Shown: positions 5,327 through 12,496 of the stretch, piece by piece
Layout of the letters: each line of letters opens with the position of its first letter
Numbering within the stretch: the stretch's first letter is position 1
Source of the DNA: Candidatus Woesebacteria bacterium RIFCSPHIGHO2_01_FULL_44_10
GTDB lineage: Bacteria; Patescibacteriota; Microgenomatia; UBA8517
Direction: 5' to 3'
Assembly: GCA_001792465.1 (NCBI GenBank)
Contig: MGGO01000014.1
Span: 13,248-39,765 of the forward strand
Length of the DNA stretch: 26,518 nucleotides
The notes under the pieces: generated by a model
What the model saw: the letters and a program-made list of their open reading frames with translations, nothing else
Database searches by the model: none
What the model was told of the DNA's origin: nothing
Program-made: the position numbers and the translations under genes

Positions 5327-5992
5327 ATGGCCTATTCGATTCAATTTAAAGAGAGAGCAATTAGGTTACGGAAAAAGGGCTACTCAATAAAAGAGATCGC
5401 CAAAAAGCTGAATTTGGCCATAAGTACATCCTCACTTTGGTTAAGAGATGTCGCTTTAAATGATAGCGCCCTAGAAAGACTTAAAAAAAGACATCTTCTG
5501 GGCCAATACCACACACATCTCGTCCAGAAAAAGAAACGGGAGCAGAAAATCGTTCTGTTCAGAAAAATGGCAAAAGATGAAATAAAAAAGATACCCCTAA
5601 CCAAAGAGTTGCAGAAACTCATTTGTTCAATACTATTTTGGACAGAAGGAGCAAAAACTACGACCCTTGTCAAGTTTATCAACTCTGATCCAATTATGGC
5701 CTCATTGTTTATGAAACTAATGCGCTCAGCCTATTCTTTGGATGAATCAAAATTCAGGGCAAAGCTACATCTGCACGAATATCATAACGAAGAAGAAATG
5801 AAGCTTTATTGGTCGAAAAAATTAAACCTTCCTCTGACACAGTTTACAAAAACATACAAAAAACCACACTCAGGCAAAAGAAAAAGAAGCGGATATCCAG
5901 GCTGCGTGACAATTTCCTACTATGATTATGAAGTTGCTCTGAACCTATATTCACTCTATAATACATATGCCCGGAAGATTATAGGCGCGTAG
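5327..5992 (+). CDS. Helix-turn-helix protein with a homing-endonuclease-like C-terminal region
   Basis: Residues 1-50 form a transposase/resolvase-like HTH (AIRLRKKGYSIKEIAKKLNL, then STSSLWLRDV). A basic linker follows. The region from about 100 contains LICSILFWTEGAKTT, FINSDPIMASLFMKLMRSAY, KLHLHEYHNEEEMKLYWSKK and SGYPGCVTISYYD. Similar proteins are common in candidate-phyla genomes and resemble LAGLIDADG-type domains bound to an HTH; this relation is from memory and not proven here. It lies between the broken and the intact tRNA-Trp. Its stop codon TAG (5990-5992) is inside the intact tRNA (positions U8-A9-G10), and the tRNA promoter lies in its 3' end. Confidence 0.7.
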   Translation: MAYSIQFKERAIRLRKKGYSIKEIAKKLNLAISTSSLWLRDVALNDSALERLKKRHLLGQYHTHLVQKKKREQKIVLFRKMAKDEIKKIPLTKELQKLICSILFWTEGAKTTTLVKFINSDPIMASLFMKLMRSAYSLDESKFRAKLHLHEYHNEEEMKLYWSKKLNLPLTQFTKTYKKPHSGKRKRSGYPGCVTISYYDYEVALNLYSLYNTYARKIIGA

Positions 5993-7756
5993 CTCAACTG
6001 GTAGAGCACTCGTCTCCAAAACGAGAGGTTCCAGGTTCGAGACCTGGCGCGCCTGCATAGCAGGATTTTGAGCCCACAAAGCCTCCAAATAGGCCGTATT
6101 ATTGGCTCTTTTCTTAGGTTCAAACTCTGCAGAAGCTGACGGCTCCACTTTTAGTATCTCAGTTAAGTAACAATACGGCTTTTGAGCGTCTAAACGGAGC
6201 TTTTTATCTTCCAAAATCATGTTCGAACCAATGGTAGCCAATATGTCCCGTTTCTCTGCCAAAGTCCCCGTAGCAAAGCGGTAACGGGCTTGGACAGCAA
6301 AGTCTAACCCTCTTTCCAAATTCTCAATCCAGTTCTCAATTCTTTTGCCGGTAGAGCCAAGCCTTGATTCCAGCTCCCGCTTCTCTGTTACAATACTTTC
6401 CTTTTGACCCCTAAATTCGTCATCCGATAGAAGTGAGCCATCTGTATTTTGGGGTGAAATTTTGAGCCTTACCAGATTATCCAATCGTTTAATACAATCG
6501 TCATAATTCTTTTGTATCTCGGCTAAGACAATGTTCCTATCATTTACTTCCTCATCATTAAGCTCATTACAATACTTAACCGCCCAGTTCTTAAACTCTT
6601 CGCTAATTGCCATCTTTTTCAAAATCTCGTCTACCTGCGGCTCTAAAAACTCCAGTCGGATAGATTTCTGAGTGCAGTTGGGGTTTACCTTCCTCGTGCA
6701 GCGGTAGTAAATATAATGCAAAATTGTCGGGTCATTCATATCCTCAGTTTTAGTTCCGCACTTCGGACAAGAGTCCCGGTTTAATGAAGAAAACTTATTA
6801 TGACAAATTGTGCAGATTGTTTGCCACTTTTCTTCTGCTGTGATTGCCGAGCCACACGAGCATCTGATTAGACAGGTAAAGGCAAATTCTCGGTGTTTGG
6901 GTTTAGGCAAAAACTTTCCACCAAGGTGAGCTTGGACTCGCATAAACGATTCCTCGTCAATCATCCGTGTTCCACGCCACCTATGCCAATCACCACTTCC
7001 CTTCGGGTATTCAAACGCACCCATATAAAATCGGTCATGGAACATTTTATAAAGTTCACTGGTGAACATAGGTTTCCCGCCCAATTTACCCCTAACAGGT
7101 GTCCGATAACCCCATTCGTCATTTAGCATTGCCAGTATTTGTGCCACCCTATACTTACCCGTCATCATTGTCTTCCAAGCCCTCTCTATAAGCTCGTATT
7201 TGCCAGGAATAGGAATAAGGTCTTTCTCTCCTTGTTTAGCTATAGGGTCAAACATATATCCAGGCTTAGCAGAACCTACACACATTCCCTGTTTAGCTTT
7301 TTCCTTCAAACCCCGCTTAACATTAGCCGACTTGTCATCAGATTCCTTCTTAGACATCATGAAGCACATCTGGAGCCATGATTTATCATCTGGGGTGTTT
7401 CGATATGTCTTTCCCGGCTTCCTTATTTCTACAATCTGTCCCAAATCCATCATGTAGACCACTTTACCGCCATCATAAGAGTTTCGGGCGATACGGGATT
7501 CATCCCAAACAATAACTCCATTGGCCTCTCCCTTTTCAAGCCTCTCAAGCATTGAATTGAAGTCTGGCCTACCGATTGTGTGGGCACTCCTGGACTCTTG
7601 GAAAATATCAACAACCGTAAGATTATTGTCTTTTGCGTATTTAGTCAGTTCGCTTACCTGAGCGGGTAATGACAAAATCTGTTTATCCTCAGGCTCAGAG
7701 CTTTTCCGACAATAAATAAAAAACTTTAGAGATTTATCCTTATTCATATATTCCAT
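5951..7756 (-). CDS. Large serine recombinase (site-specific integrase)
   Basis: A 601-residue serine recombinase. The N-terminal resolvase domain holds the nucleophile Ser19 in FIYCRKSS, GRPDFNSMLERLEKG from residue 62 and DESRIARN at 85-92 with its active-site arginines. The recombinase domain follows (about 160-270), then a zinc-ribbon region (about 290-370) and a coiled coil (about 400-480), as in phage-type integrases. The zinc region is enlarged by a second CxxC...CPKC ribbon. The last 35 codons (after about residue 566) are the antisense of tRNA-Trp plus the HTH gene end, so the native C terminus was probably altered at the junction. It is the last gene of the minus-strand element block. 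The start at 7756 or Met4 (preceded by GGA) is unsettled. Confidence 0.9.
   Translation of the reverse strand: MEYMNKDKSLKFFIYCRKSSEPEDKQILSLPAQVSELTKYAKDNNLTVVDIFQESRSAHTIGRPDFNSMLERLEKGEANGVIVWDESRIARNSYDGGKVVYMMDLGQIVEIRKPGKTYRNTPDDKSWLQMCFMMSKKESDDKSANVKRGLKEKAKQGMCVGSAKPGYMFDPIAKQGEKDLIPIPGKYELIERAWKTMMTGKYRVAQILAMLNDEWGYRTPVRGKLGGKPMFTSELYKMFHDRFYMGAFEYPKGSGDWHRWRGTRMIDEESFMRVQAHLGGKFLPKPKHREFAFTCLIRCSCGSAITAEEKWQTICTICHNKFSSLNRDSCPKCGTKTEDMNDPTILHYIYYRCTRKVNPNCTQKSIRLEFLEPQVDEILKKMAISEEFKNWAVKYCNELNDEEVNDRNIVLAEIQKNYDDCIKRLDNLVRLKISPQNTDGSLLSDDEFRGQKESIVTEKRELESRLGSTGKRIENWIENLERGLDFAVQARYRFATGTLAEKRDILATIGSNMILEDKKLRLDAQKPYCYLTEILKVEPSASAEFEPKKRANNTAYLEALWAQNPAMQARQVSNLEPLVLETSALPVELRAYNLPGICIIE
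5957..5962 (+). promoter_or_regulatory. -10 element of the intact tRNA-Trp
   Basis: TATAAT inside the 3' end of the HTH gene. The predicted start near 5969 leaves about 14 nt of 5' leader for RNase P. No good -35 is visible (TTGCTC at 5931-5936 is 20 bp away). Confidence 0.45.
5983..6055 (+). tRNA. tRNA-Trp(CCA)
   Basis: Complete cloverleaf: acceptor AGGCGCG/CGCGCCT, U8-A9, D stem GCTC/GAGC, anticodon stem CTCGT/ACGAG with loop CTCCAAA (anticodon CCA), and T arm CCAGG-TTCGAGA-CCTGG. A1-U72 with discriminator G73 matches bacterial tRNA-Trp identity. CCA is not encoded. Its sequence differs strongly from the broken tRNA-Trp at 5212 outside the anticodon loop, so it is not a simple duplicate. 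The recombinase reading frame covers it completely on the other strand. Confidence 0.95.
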
Positions 7757-7762
7757 AACTTA

Positions 7763-7849
7763 AATGGCCGCCCTTGGTGTACTCAGAAACTTTTCAGGTT
7801 CTGTCCAAAGACGGCCATTAAAAAACCTGAAAACAAATTCTGAGTACAC
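7763..7849. repeat. Two interleaved inverted repeats upstream of the recombinase gene
   Basis: Repeat A: AATGGCCG (7763-7770) with CGGCCATT (7812-7819). Repeat B: GTGTACTCAGAA plus TTTTCAGGTT (7777-7800) with AACCTGAAAA plus TTCTGAGTACAC (7824-7849), that is 12 and 10 perfectly paired bases. The order A-B-A'-B' means the two cannot be simple nested hairpins; as RNA they would form a pseudoknot. Phage-type integrase attachment sites often lie beside the integrase gene and are imperfect palindromes. A control region or transfer/replication site is equally possible. Confidence 0.75.
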
Positions 7850-7886
7850 TTTAATTGAAACATAATTAAATCTTTCAGTCAACAAA

Positions 7887-8693
7887 CTATGCCCTTTCTT
7901 CATACTTGGCTAACTCCTTTTCTACCCATTCATTATCAAAGTCGTCCTTAGCCTCAACCAGAAATTCGTTTATCTGCTCCCATTTATAAGTCTTTATCCC
8001 CATCCCGAGTAAATTAAATCCATCAACCATTTCTTTTAACTCCTTATTGTGGTTCTCTGCTATTTCTCCAATGGCCTTTTTAGCTCTGGTAATAACTCCT
8101 GTAGGGTGTTTGGAATCACGGCTTATAATCTCCATTCCTTCAAAGTATTTTTGTTCCAGTCCTTTTATAAGCTCAATGTATCCGTTAATTTCCTTAGTCC
8201 GTTCCACAAATCGCTCCTTGAATAGTCTCAAAACATCCGCAAACAACGGAACCGACAAAACCAACCGTTCACCCTCAATTTTGACCAGAGCTAAACTATC
8301 CAGTTGATACAGAAGGGCATCCCACTCCCGGTCTAAATCATTACCTTGCTTCGCCTTTACAATTTGCAAACAGGTTTCCAAAGTTGGTGAAATTACTAAT
8401 AAATGCCTAGCGACCATCATTCTGCCATCAAAGGTCCTCAAATCACTTAAGTCCAATTCAATCAACATAAGAATCCTCCAGATACTATTTTTGAGTTCCA
8501 AATAAGAATTGTATTCTCTAATTTGAGAGTTAGGACAAGCCGCCACTACCTGTTTAATTTCTCCCTCAATAGAAGAAACTCCGTTTTCAGAAACGGGTTC
8601 CGCCATGACTTTTAATTCAAGCGAAATAACTAACTTTGCCCGCTCCAAAGGGCTCATCAACTCAGATATTTTTGGTAAGTTTAAGCCAGCCAT
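7887..8693 (-). CDS. Hypothetical protein of the mobile element, 268 aa
   Basis: I do not recognise this protein. It appears mostly helical and soluble. The central part (about 125-165) is leucine-rich (LLYQLDSLALVKIEGERLVLSVPLFADVLRLF), and the C-terminal part (165-268) is charged and may form coiled coils (KEINGYIELIKGLEQKYFEG). No zinc, nucleotide or catalytic motif is evident. Its start overlaps the preceding 143-residue gene by 13 nt, so it is the last gene of the translationally coupled operon and precedes the recombinase across the inverted repeats. A role in partition, packaging or regulation is conceivable but unsupported. Confidence 0.7.
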   Translation of the reverse strand: MAGLNLPKISELMSPLERAKLVISLELKVMAEPVSENGVSSIEGEIKQVVAACPNSQIREYNSYLELKNSIWRILMLIELDLSDLRTFDGRMMVARHLLVISPTLETCLQIVKAKQGNDLDREWDALLYQLDSLALVKIEGERLVLSVPLFADVLRLFKERFVERTKEINGYIELIKGLEQKYFEGMEIISRDSKHPTGVITRAKKAIGEIAENHNKELKEMVDGFNLLGMGIKTYKWEQINEFLVEAKDDFDNEWVEKELAKYEERA

Positions 8694-9112
8694 TGCTTTA
8701 CATGACGATTGATATAAAGATTAACCAGTGCGAGAGTTCTACTTGTTGCCTTCTCTTCATCTCCCCAAGATTCTTTGAGAGCTTGACTAAAATATTTAAG
8801 AAATAAATTCTGATAAATAGCCCCCAGCATCTTGCCATCTTCCTGACATAATTCGCATGTCATCGTTATTAACTCCTTACTCATGGGTGGCTCAAAACCT
8901 ACCAGATTTTGAGCAATTTCTTCCTCCGACAACATAATTGCCTGGTAGTGGCAAAACAACCAAAACAAATTACAACAATTCTTAAATTTATCCCCGGATA
9001 GATATTTGCCATAGTTTGTTTTTACTTGTTTTCCCAAATCACGATAAAAATCGTTAAGATTATAATTAACCTCTCCCTTCATTACTTGTGTTGGTGTAAA
9101 ATCCCAAATCAT
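8681..9112 (-). CDS. Hypothetical protein of the mobile element, 143 aa
   Basis: I do not recognise this protein. It opens MIWDFTPTQVMKGEVNYNLN and has several Cys residues (CCNLFWLFCHYQ near 47, CELC near 86) that do not form a clear complete zinc site. It starts one base after the stop of the zinc-finger gene and overlaps the next gene by 13 nt, so it belongs to one co-translated block. The length and position suggest an accessory replication or phage-type protein, but nothing in the sequence proves it. Confidence 0.65.
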   Translation of the reverse strand: MIWDFTPTQVMKGEVNYNLNDFYRDLGKQVKTNYGKYLSGDKFKNCCNLFWLFCHYQAIMLSEEEIAQNLVGFEPPMSKELITMTCELCQEDGKMLGAIYQNLFLKYFSQALKESWGDEEKATSRTLALVNLYINRHVKQWLA

Positions 9113-9113
9113 A

Positions 9114-9503
9114 TTATTTCTTTCTAATCGCCATTCGGCGTTCCACTAAAACACTCTCAATCAATTCCACTCTTTGGTCTAAGTTGGCAACTTCATAAGC
9201 CTTAAGCACAATTCCCAATAAATAACCAATGGTGGAAGCTACCTTCGGTGGCAGTTGTCCCGCACGGACCTCATTAACTGTTTGGACTGCTGCACCTACC
9301 ACATCGTTTGGATTTCTAATAATCATCTCAGGTAAAGCTAAGCCTAACTTTTCGTAACTGGTTGCCGCACCACCACTCTTGACTGCTTCCAATTTCTTTT
9401 CCTGCATCCGAGGCTCATGGTTAATACAATAGGAAGAACCCTCAACGGGATAACTTCCACATCTTTTTCCGTCTTTTTTAATAAAAATACATTGTTCTGT
9501 CAT
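9114..9503 (-). CDS. Small protein with N-terminal C3H zinc-finger-like motif, 129 aa
   Basis: The first 29 residues hold Cys5, Cys15, Cys25 and His29 in the pattern Cx9C-x9-CxxxH (KRCGSYPVEGSSYCINHEP). This compact zinc site is common in phage and mobile-element proteins. The rest is helical, with PKVASTIGYLLGIVLKAYEV and VELIESVLVERRMAIRKK. It lies directly after the ATPase gene (6 nt gap), and the stop region of that gene contains the 13-bp palindrome GTAAGTTACTTAC (9505-9517). A DNA-binding role is likely by motif; the specific function is unknown. Confidence 0.7.
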   Translation of the reverse strand: MTEQCIFIKKDGKRCGSYPVEGSSYCINHEPRMQEKKLEAVKSGGAATSYEKLGLALPEMIIRNPNDVVGAAVQTVNEVRAGQLPPKVASTIGYLLGIVLKAYEVANLDQRVELIESVLVERRMAIRKK

Positions 9504-9509
9504 AGTAAG

Positions 9510-11273
9510 TTACTTACCCGGTAGGGGTACTATCGGTGGATGGCACACCGAGCAAATTCTTTCTCCATCCTGCCTAGTCCAAAATTCATTTCCTCCACAA
9601 AAAGAGCATTTCTCCTCTTCAAAAATTGCTGCCACTGTTGCCATATCAATCTGTTCGTGGCTGGGATTGTCCGTTTCATCCGTGGCAGTATCCATGGCAA
9701 CACCATCTTTATTACCCCCTCTGACTTCCGAGCTCTCCGTGGCATTAGTGGCAGTATTGGCAGCATCTTGAGAGGACCTCCAAAGACGAATAACTGAGTT
9801 GGCACTTATCTCCTCGCAAACCACTTCAACACCCAAAGATTGCAAATTGGGTTTTACTTCTTTAATTTTTCGCCAAAGCCAGTTTGCCGCTTTAGGAAAA
9901 CCACCAGCACCACCGATTTGTAAATTGCCCTTTTCTGCTACCTGTTTTAATATCCCGTAAAGCTCAGAGCTTGCCCCTTCCCATTCATCCCTGTCGCTCA
10001 TAAACTCCAGAACGACTTGGGCAGTTGAAGATGACTCAATAGAAGCACTATTCTGACGCTTCGTGTTTTCTCCGAAGGCCGCTAAGAAAGATTCTGTTGT
10101 TTCTCCTAAAACAATGGCAGCAGCTGCAGCATAACGAGCGTAGTCGGCCATTCTCGGCTTACGAGTCAAAGCTATTTCAGAAGCGTGTTTCAATACACCC
10201 GAAAGCACATCAAATAACGCTCCCAGGAGTAACGGCTTTTCCTCGTTAAACTGCTTCCAAAATTGTTCTTCTTCCAACCTTTCATCGTCATTTATTCGCT
10301 CAAAATTCAGAATCAAACATCTATCTAAGACATCAGGCTTCTGGGCAACTACATTTATACCTGTTAATCCAATCGCCACTTTTTGATTAAATAAAATATC
10401 TTCGTCATCCGTATAGAGTTTCCTTTTGGCAAAGCCAATGCCCGTTACCAAGCGACATAAAGCATCCGAAAGTTCATCGTTAAGCGGCGACATGTTATCC
10501 AAGTAGAGACAAAAATTATGGTTAGCAGTTTGTCCCAACTCAATCAAATCCCTCGCCGGGCTTGCCAGCTCAGCACTACTTGGGTCAATTAGGCTTCTGG
10601 CTACCCTCATTGCCGTGGATTTCGCTGACCCTTGCAATCCAGCACAAACCAAAATTACTCTGGGTATATCCGGAATCAACGCTGCCGGGATATAAGTCAG
10701 GAACAAAAGTTGGCTTTGTGAGTCACGAAGATTTACATACTTTAAAATTTCCCGCCAATTTCCTCCTGATACTGGAACCGCTTGTGGCAATTGATGCTTG
10801 AAACGGTGGAATCTAACAGGACAATTAGCAGACAATCGCCATCCCTCATTATCTATTTCAACAGTCTGCCTATCATCCCCCAAATCATAAAAAATCTTTC
10901 CACCTACTCTAGCAATCCGGTTATAAAGAGTTTTTTTATCATCCTCGCTGGCTGCTTTCCCTTCCAAAGTGCCAATAACCTGATTTAGTATTTCAGAGCC
11001 CAAACCTTTCTGACAATTTTCCCAATACAGCCTCCTTAAATACCGCTTGAAAAATACGCTATCAATCGGGTAAGCCACCAATGGCTTCTCGGGAATCGTA
11101 ACATGGGGTTCAGAGTGTTCATCTAAAAACAATTGCACACCAATCGTCTCGAGTATCTCCAAAAGTTGTTCTACAACTGTTTTTCTCTCTTCTTCATCGG
11201 GTCCCTTATCGCCACCCCCAAGATTTCCTTCAATTTCCTTTTCAGCTTTTTTGATTAAGTTTTCATCATTCAT
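9510..11273 (-). CDS. P-loop ATPase, primase-helicase-like replication protein, 587 aa
   Basis: Walker A is GLQGSAKST (212-220) and a Walker B-like strand FCLYLDNM lies near 254-261. It is followed by VAIGLTGINVVAQKPDVLDRCLILNF (299-324), with a likely sensor and arginine. This layout matches the D5/VirE/DUF927-like ATPases of phages and plasmids that unwind DNA next to a primase. The C terminus has an acidic, Asp/Thr-rich linker (about 505-545) and a CxxC...CxxC zinc ribbon (CSFC and CSVC, about 558-578). The gene overlaps the upstream CHC2 gene by ATGA. The zinc-finger primase part and the motor are thus separate proteins. The exact family is an inference. Confidence 0.75.
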   Translation of the reverse strand: MNDENLIKKAEKEIEGNLGGGDKGPDEEERKTVVEQLLEILETIGVQLFLDEHSEPHVTIPEKPLVAYPIDSVFFKRYLRRLYWENCQKGLGSEILNQVIGTLEGKAASEDDKKTLYNRIARVGGKIFYDLGDDRQTVEIDNEGWRLSANCPVRFHRFKHQLPQAVPVSGGNWREILKYVNLRDSQSQLLFLTYIPAALIPDIPRVILVCAGLQGSAKSTAMRVARSLIDPSSAELASPARDLIELGQTANHNFCLYLDNMSPLNDELSDALCRLVTGIGFAKRKLYTDDEDILFNQKVAIGLTGINVVAQKPDVLDRCLILNFERINDDERLEEEQFWKQFNEEKPLLLGALFDVLSGVLKHASEIALTRKPRMADYARYAAAAAIVLGETTESFLAAFGENTKRQNSASIESSSTAQVVLEFMSDRDEWEGASSELYGILKQVAEKGNLQIGGAGGFPKAANWLWRKIKEVKPNLQSLGVEVVCEEISANSVIRLWRSSQDAANTATNATESSEVRGGNKDGVAMDTATDETDNPSHEQIDMATVAAIFEEEKCSFCGGNEFWTRQDGERICSVCHPPIVPLPGK

Positions 11274-11887
11274 AGTAGTGTCCTTACTGCCTCAGGGAAA
11301 CTAAACCCTTTAGTCTTTATTAAAAAATCAATTGATGAGCCATGGGCTCCGCACCCAAAGCAGTGATAGCCTCCGCCTTCTGGATAAATACAAAATGAGG
11401 GTGTTCGCTCCTCATGGAACGGACACAAACCCATCAGTTTATTGCCAACTCTTCTTAATCTGCCTTCGTAGTAAGGTTCAATGGGACTTTGTTTGGCTCT
11501 TTCAATATCTTGCTCGTCAACCCAATTCAGGGATTTTCTAACCTTCTTTGGGAGTGGTTTATTGGCGACCGTCCTCCATAATTTTGTCCAGTAAACTAAC
11601 CACTTTTGAATTAAGTAGTATTCCGAATACTCCGTAGCAGCCCAAGTTTTTATCCAAGTCTCTTCCAAAGAGCCGGGTTTATTTAACCTTTTAATCTGTT
11701 CCACTCGCATGTCCCGCTGTTCTTTTAACTCATGGCACCTTGGTAAAAGTTCTTCAATCTTTCCCAGACAAGTTTCAAGTAGGCCATCCTCAAAACCTTT
11801 AACTTCAGGCAACTTAAAAGGCGGGTATACAAAATACCACATACTTTTTCCTAATCTTCTATGGTCAAATTCTTTTTGTTTTGTCAT
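11270..11887 (-). CDS. CHC2 zinc-finger primase-like protein without TOPRIM domain
   Basis: The C-terminal 65 residues are the DnaG-type zinc-binding domain. Cys155 and His158 (CPFHEERTPSF) and Cys176 and Cys179 (YHCFGCGAHG) are the metal ligands, followed by SIDFLIKTKGFSFPEAVRTLL as in DnaG. The N-terminal 140 residues are unrelated to DnaG, rich in Trp and basic residues, with a long helix (60-110). There is no RNA-polymerase/TOPRIM domain in this or the next gene, so it would recognise template rather than make primer, unless the catalytic part is hidden in the ATPase. It is coupled on both sides (start overlaps the 61-residue gene, stop overlaps the ATPase). Confidence 0.82.
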   Translation of the reverse strand: MTKQKEFDHRRLGKSMWYFVYPPFKLPEVKGFEDGLLETCLGKIEELLPRCHELKEQRDMRVEQIKRLNKPGSLEETWIKTWAATEYSEYYLIQKWLVYWTKLWRTVANKPLPKKVRKSLNWVDEQDIERAKQSPIEPYYEGRLRRVGNKLMGLCPFHEERTPSFCIYPEGGGYHCFGCGAHGSSIDFLIKTKGFSFPEAVRTLL

Positions 11888-12050
11888 ATTTTTTCTCCCA
11901 TCCGGCCGGGGCTGACTCCGAATAAATCTGTCGGAAAAATTTCAGTGTTGCCAGTGCTTTTTGTCCCGCTTCTATATCAGAGAGCTTCTCACCAAACTGT
12001 CTGGCGTAAATTTCCTTAAATTCGGAAATCGCCTCCAAAGAAAGCGTCAT
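11865..12050 (-). CDS. Small helical protein, 61 aa
   Basis: A 61-residue protein, probably entirely helical, with EFKEIYARQFGEKLSDIEAG followed by ALATLKFFRQIY. Short proteins with this EIY...Q.G..LS..EA pattern recur in candidate-phyla mobile regions, in my recollection. Function unknown. It overlaps DUF5659-like upstream by ATGA and the CHC2 gene downstream by 23 nt. The tight packing on both sides is the main evidence that it is real. Confidence 0.7.
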   Translation of the reverse strand: MTLSLEAISEFKEIYARQFGEKLSDIEAGQKALATLKFFRQIYSESAPAGWEKKYDKTKRI

Positions 12051-12331
12051 GTTAAGCCCTCCTGATACAACTTGTCTTTTAACTGCTTTATGGCTGTAAC
12101 AAACTTGCGGGAATCTATTAACACGCCTGGGGAGTCTTCTTTACCAAAATTGAATTCTTGAAGGAGAGACTCTCTTTCCGGAGAATCGAGGAAAACAAAC
12201 TGAGCCCGCCTGGGGTCGGTAACCTTATCAATGTTTACCAAAACCTGTTCCTTGGCAAACAGAAAACAGGCAGTGTAAAAACTGCTTGTCCTAAAATATC
12301 TATCGTCTTTATACGCATTTGGATTTTCCAT
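12047..12331 (-). CDS. DUF5659-like protein
   Basis: The 94 residues read as one small alpha/beta domain: YFRTSSFYTACFLFAKEQVL, then VTDPRRAQFVFLDSPERESL, then RKFVTAIKQLKDKLY. This is the pattern of DUF5659 (FYxAxFLxAKG...RxxFxF...RxFxxAxxxLK), a family frequent in candidate-phyla genomes and of unknown function. It is the first gene of the minus-strand block that runs to the recombinase. An operator-like region (12332-12420) lies upstream, so a regulatory or early role is plausible but inferred. Confidence 0.65.
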   Translation of the reverse strand: MENPNAYKDDRYFRTSSFYTACFLFAKEQVLVNIDKVTDPRRAQFVFLDSPERESLLQEFNFGKEDSPGVLIDSRKFVTAIKQLKDKLYQEGLT

Positions 12332-12332
12332 A

Positions 12333-12416
12333 GCTAATCGCTTCTCGGCGATAGCTTTATTTTGAAATAAACGAAGTGAGATAGTCTAAGGCTAAGAATG
12401 AGATAGCTATGGCTAA
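12333..12416. promoter_or_regulatory. Control region with hairpin, palindrome and direct repeats
   Basis: From the operon outward: a hairpin AGCTAATCGC/GCGATAGCT (12333-12356, one bulge), the palindrome TTTATTTTGAAATAAA (12356-12371), and two direct repeats, GAGATAGTCTAAGGCTAA (12378-12395) and GAGATAGCTATGGCTAA (12400-12416). The repeats start 22 bp apart, about two helical turns, so one dimeric or tandem protein could bind both on the same face. No clear -35/-10 pair is visible. The rest of the gap, to 12496, holds nothing I can name. Confidence 0.5.
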
Positions 12417-12496
12417 ACTATTGCTGGAGAAAATTGCCCATGAGCTCTATCAATGCAAGGGTGGGGTTTTTATGCCTAAAACTCTAAACCTTGTTA

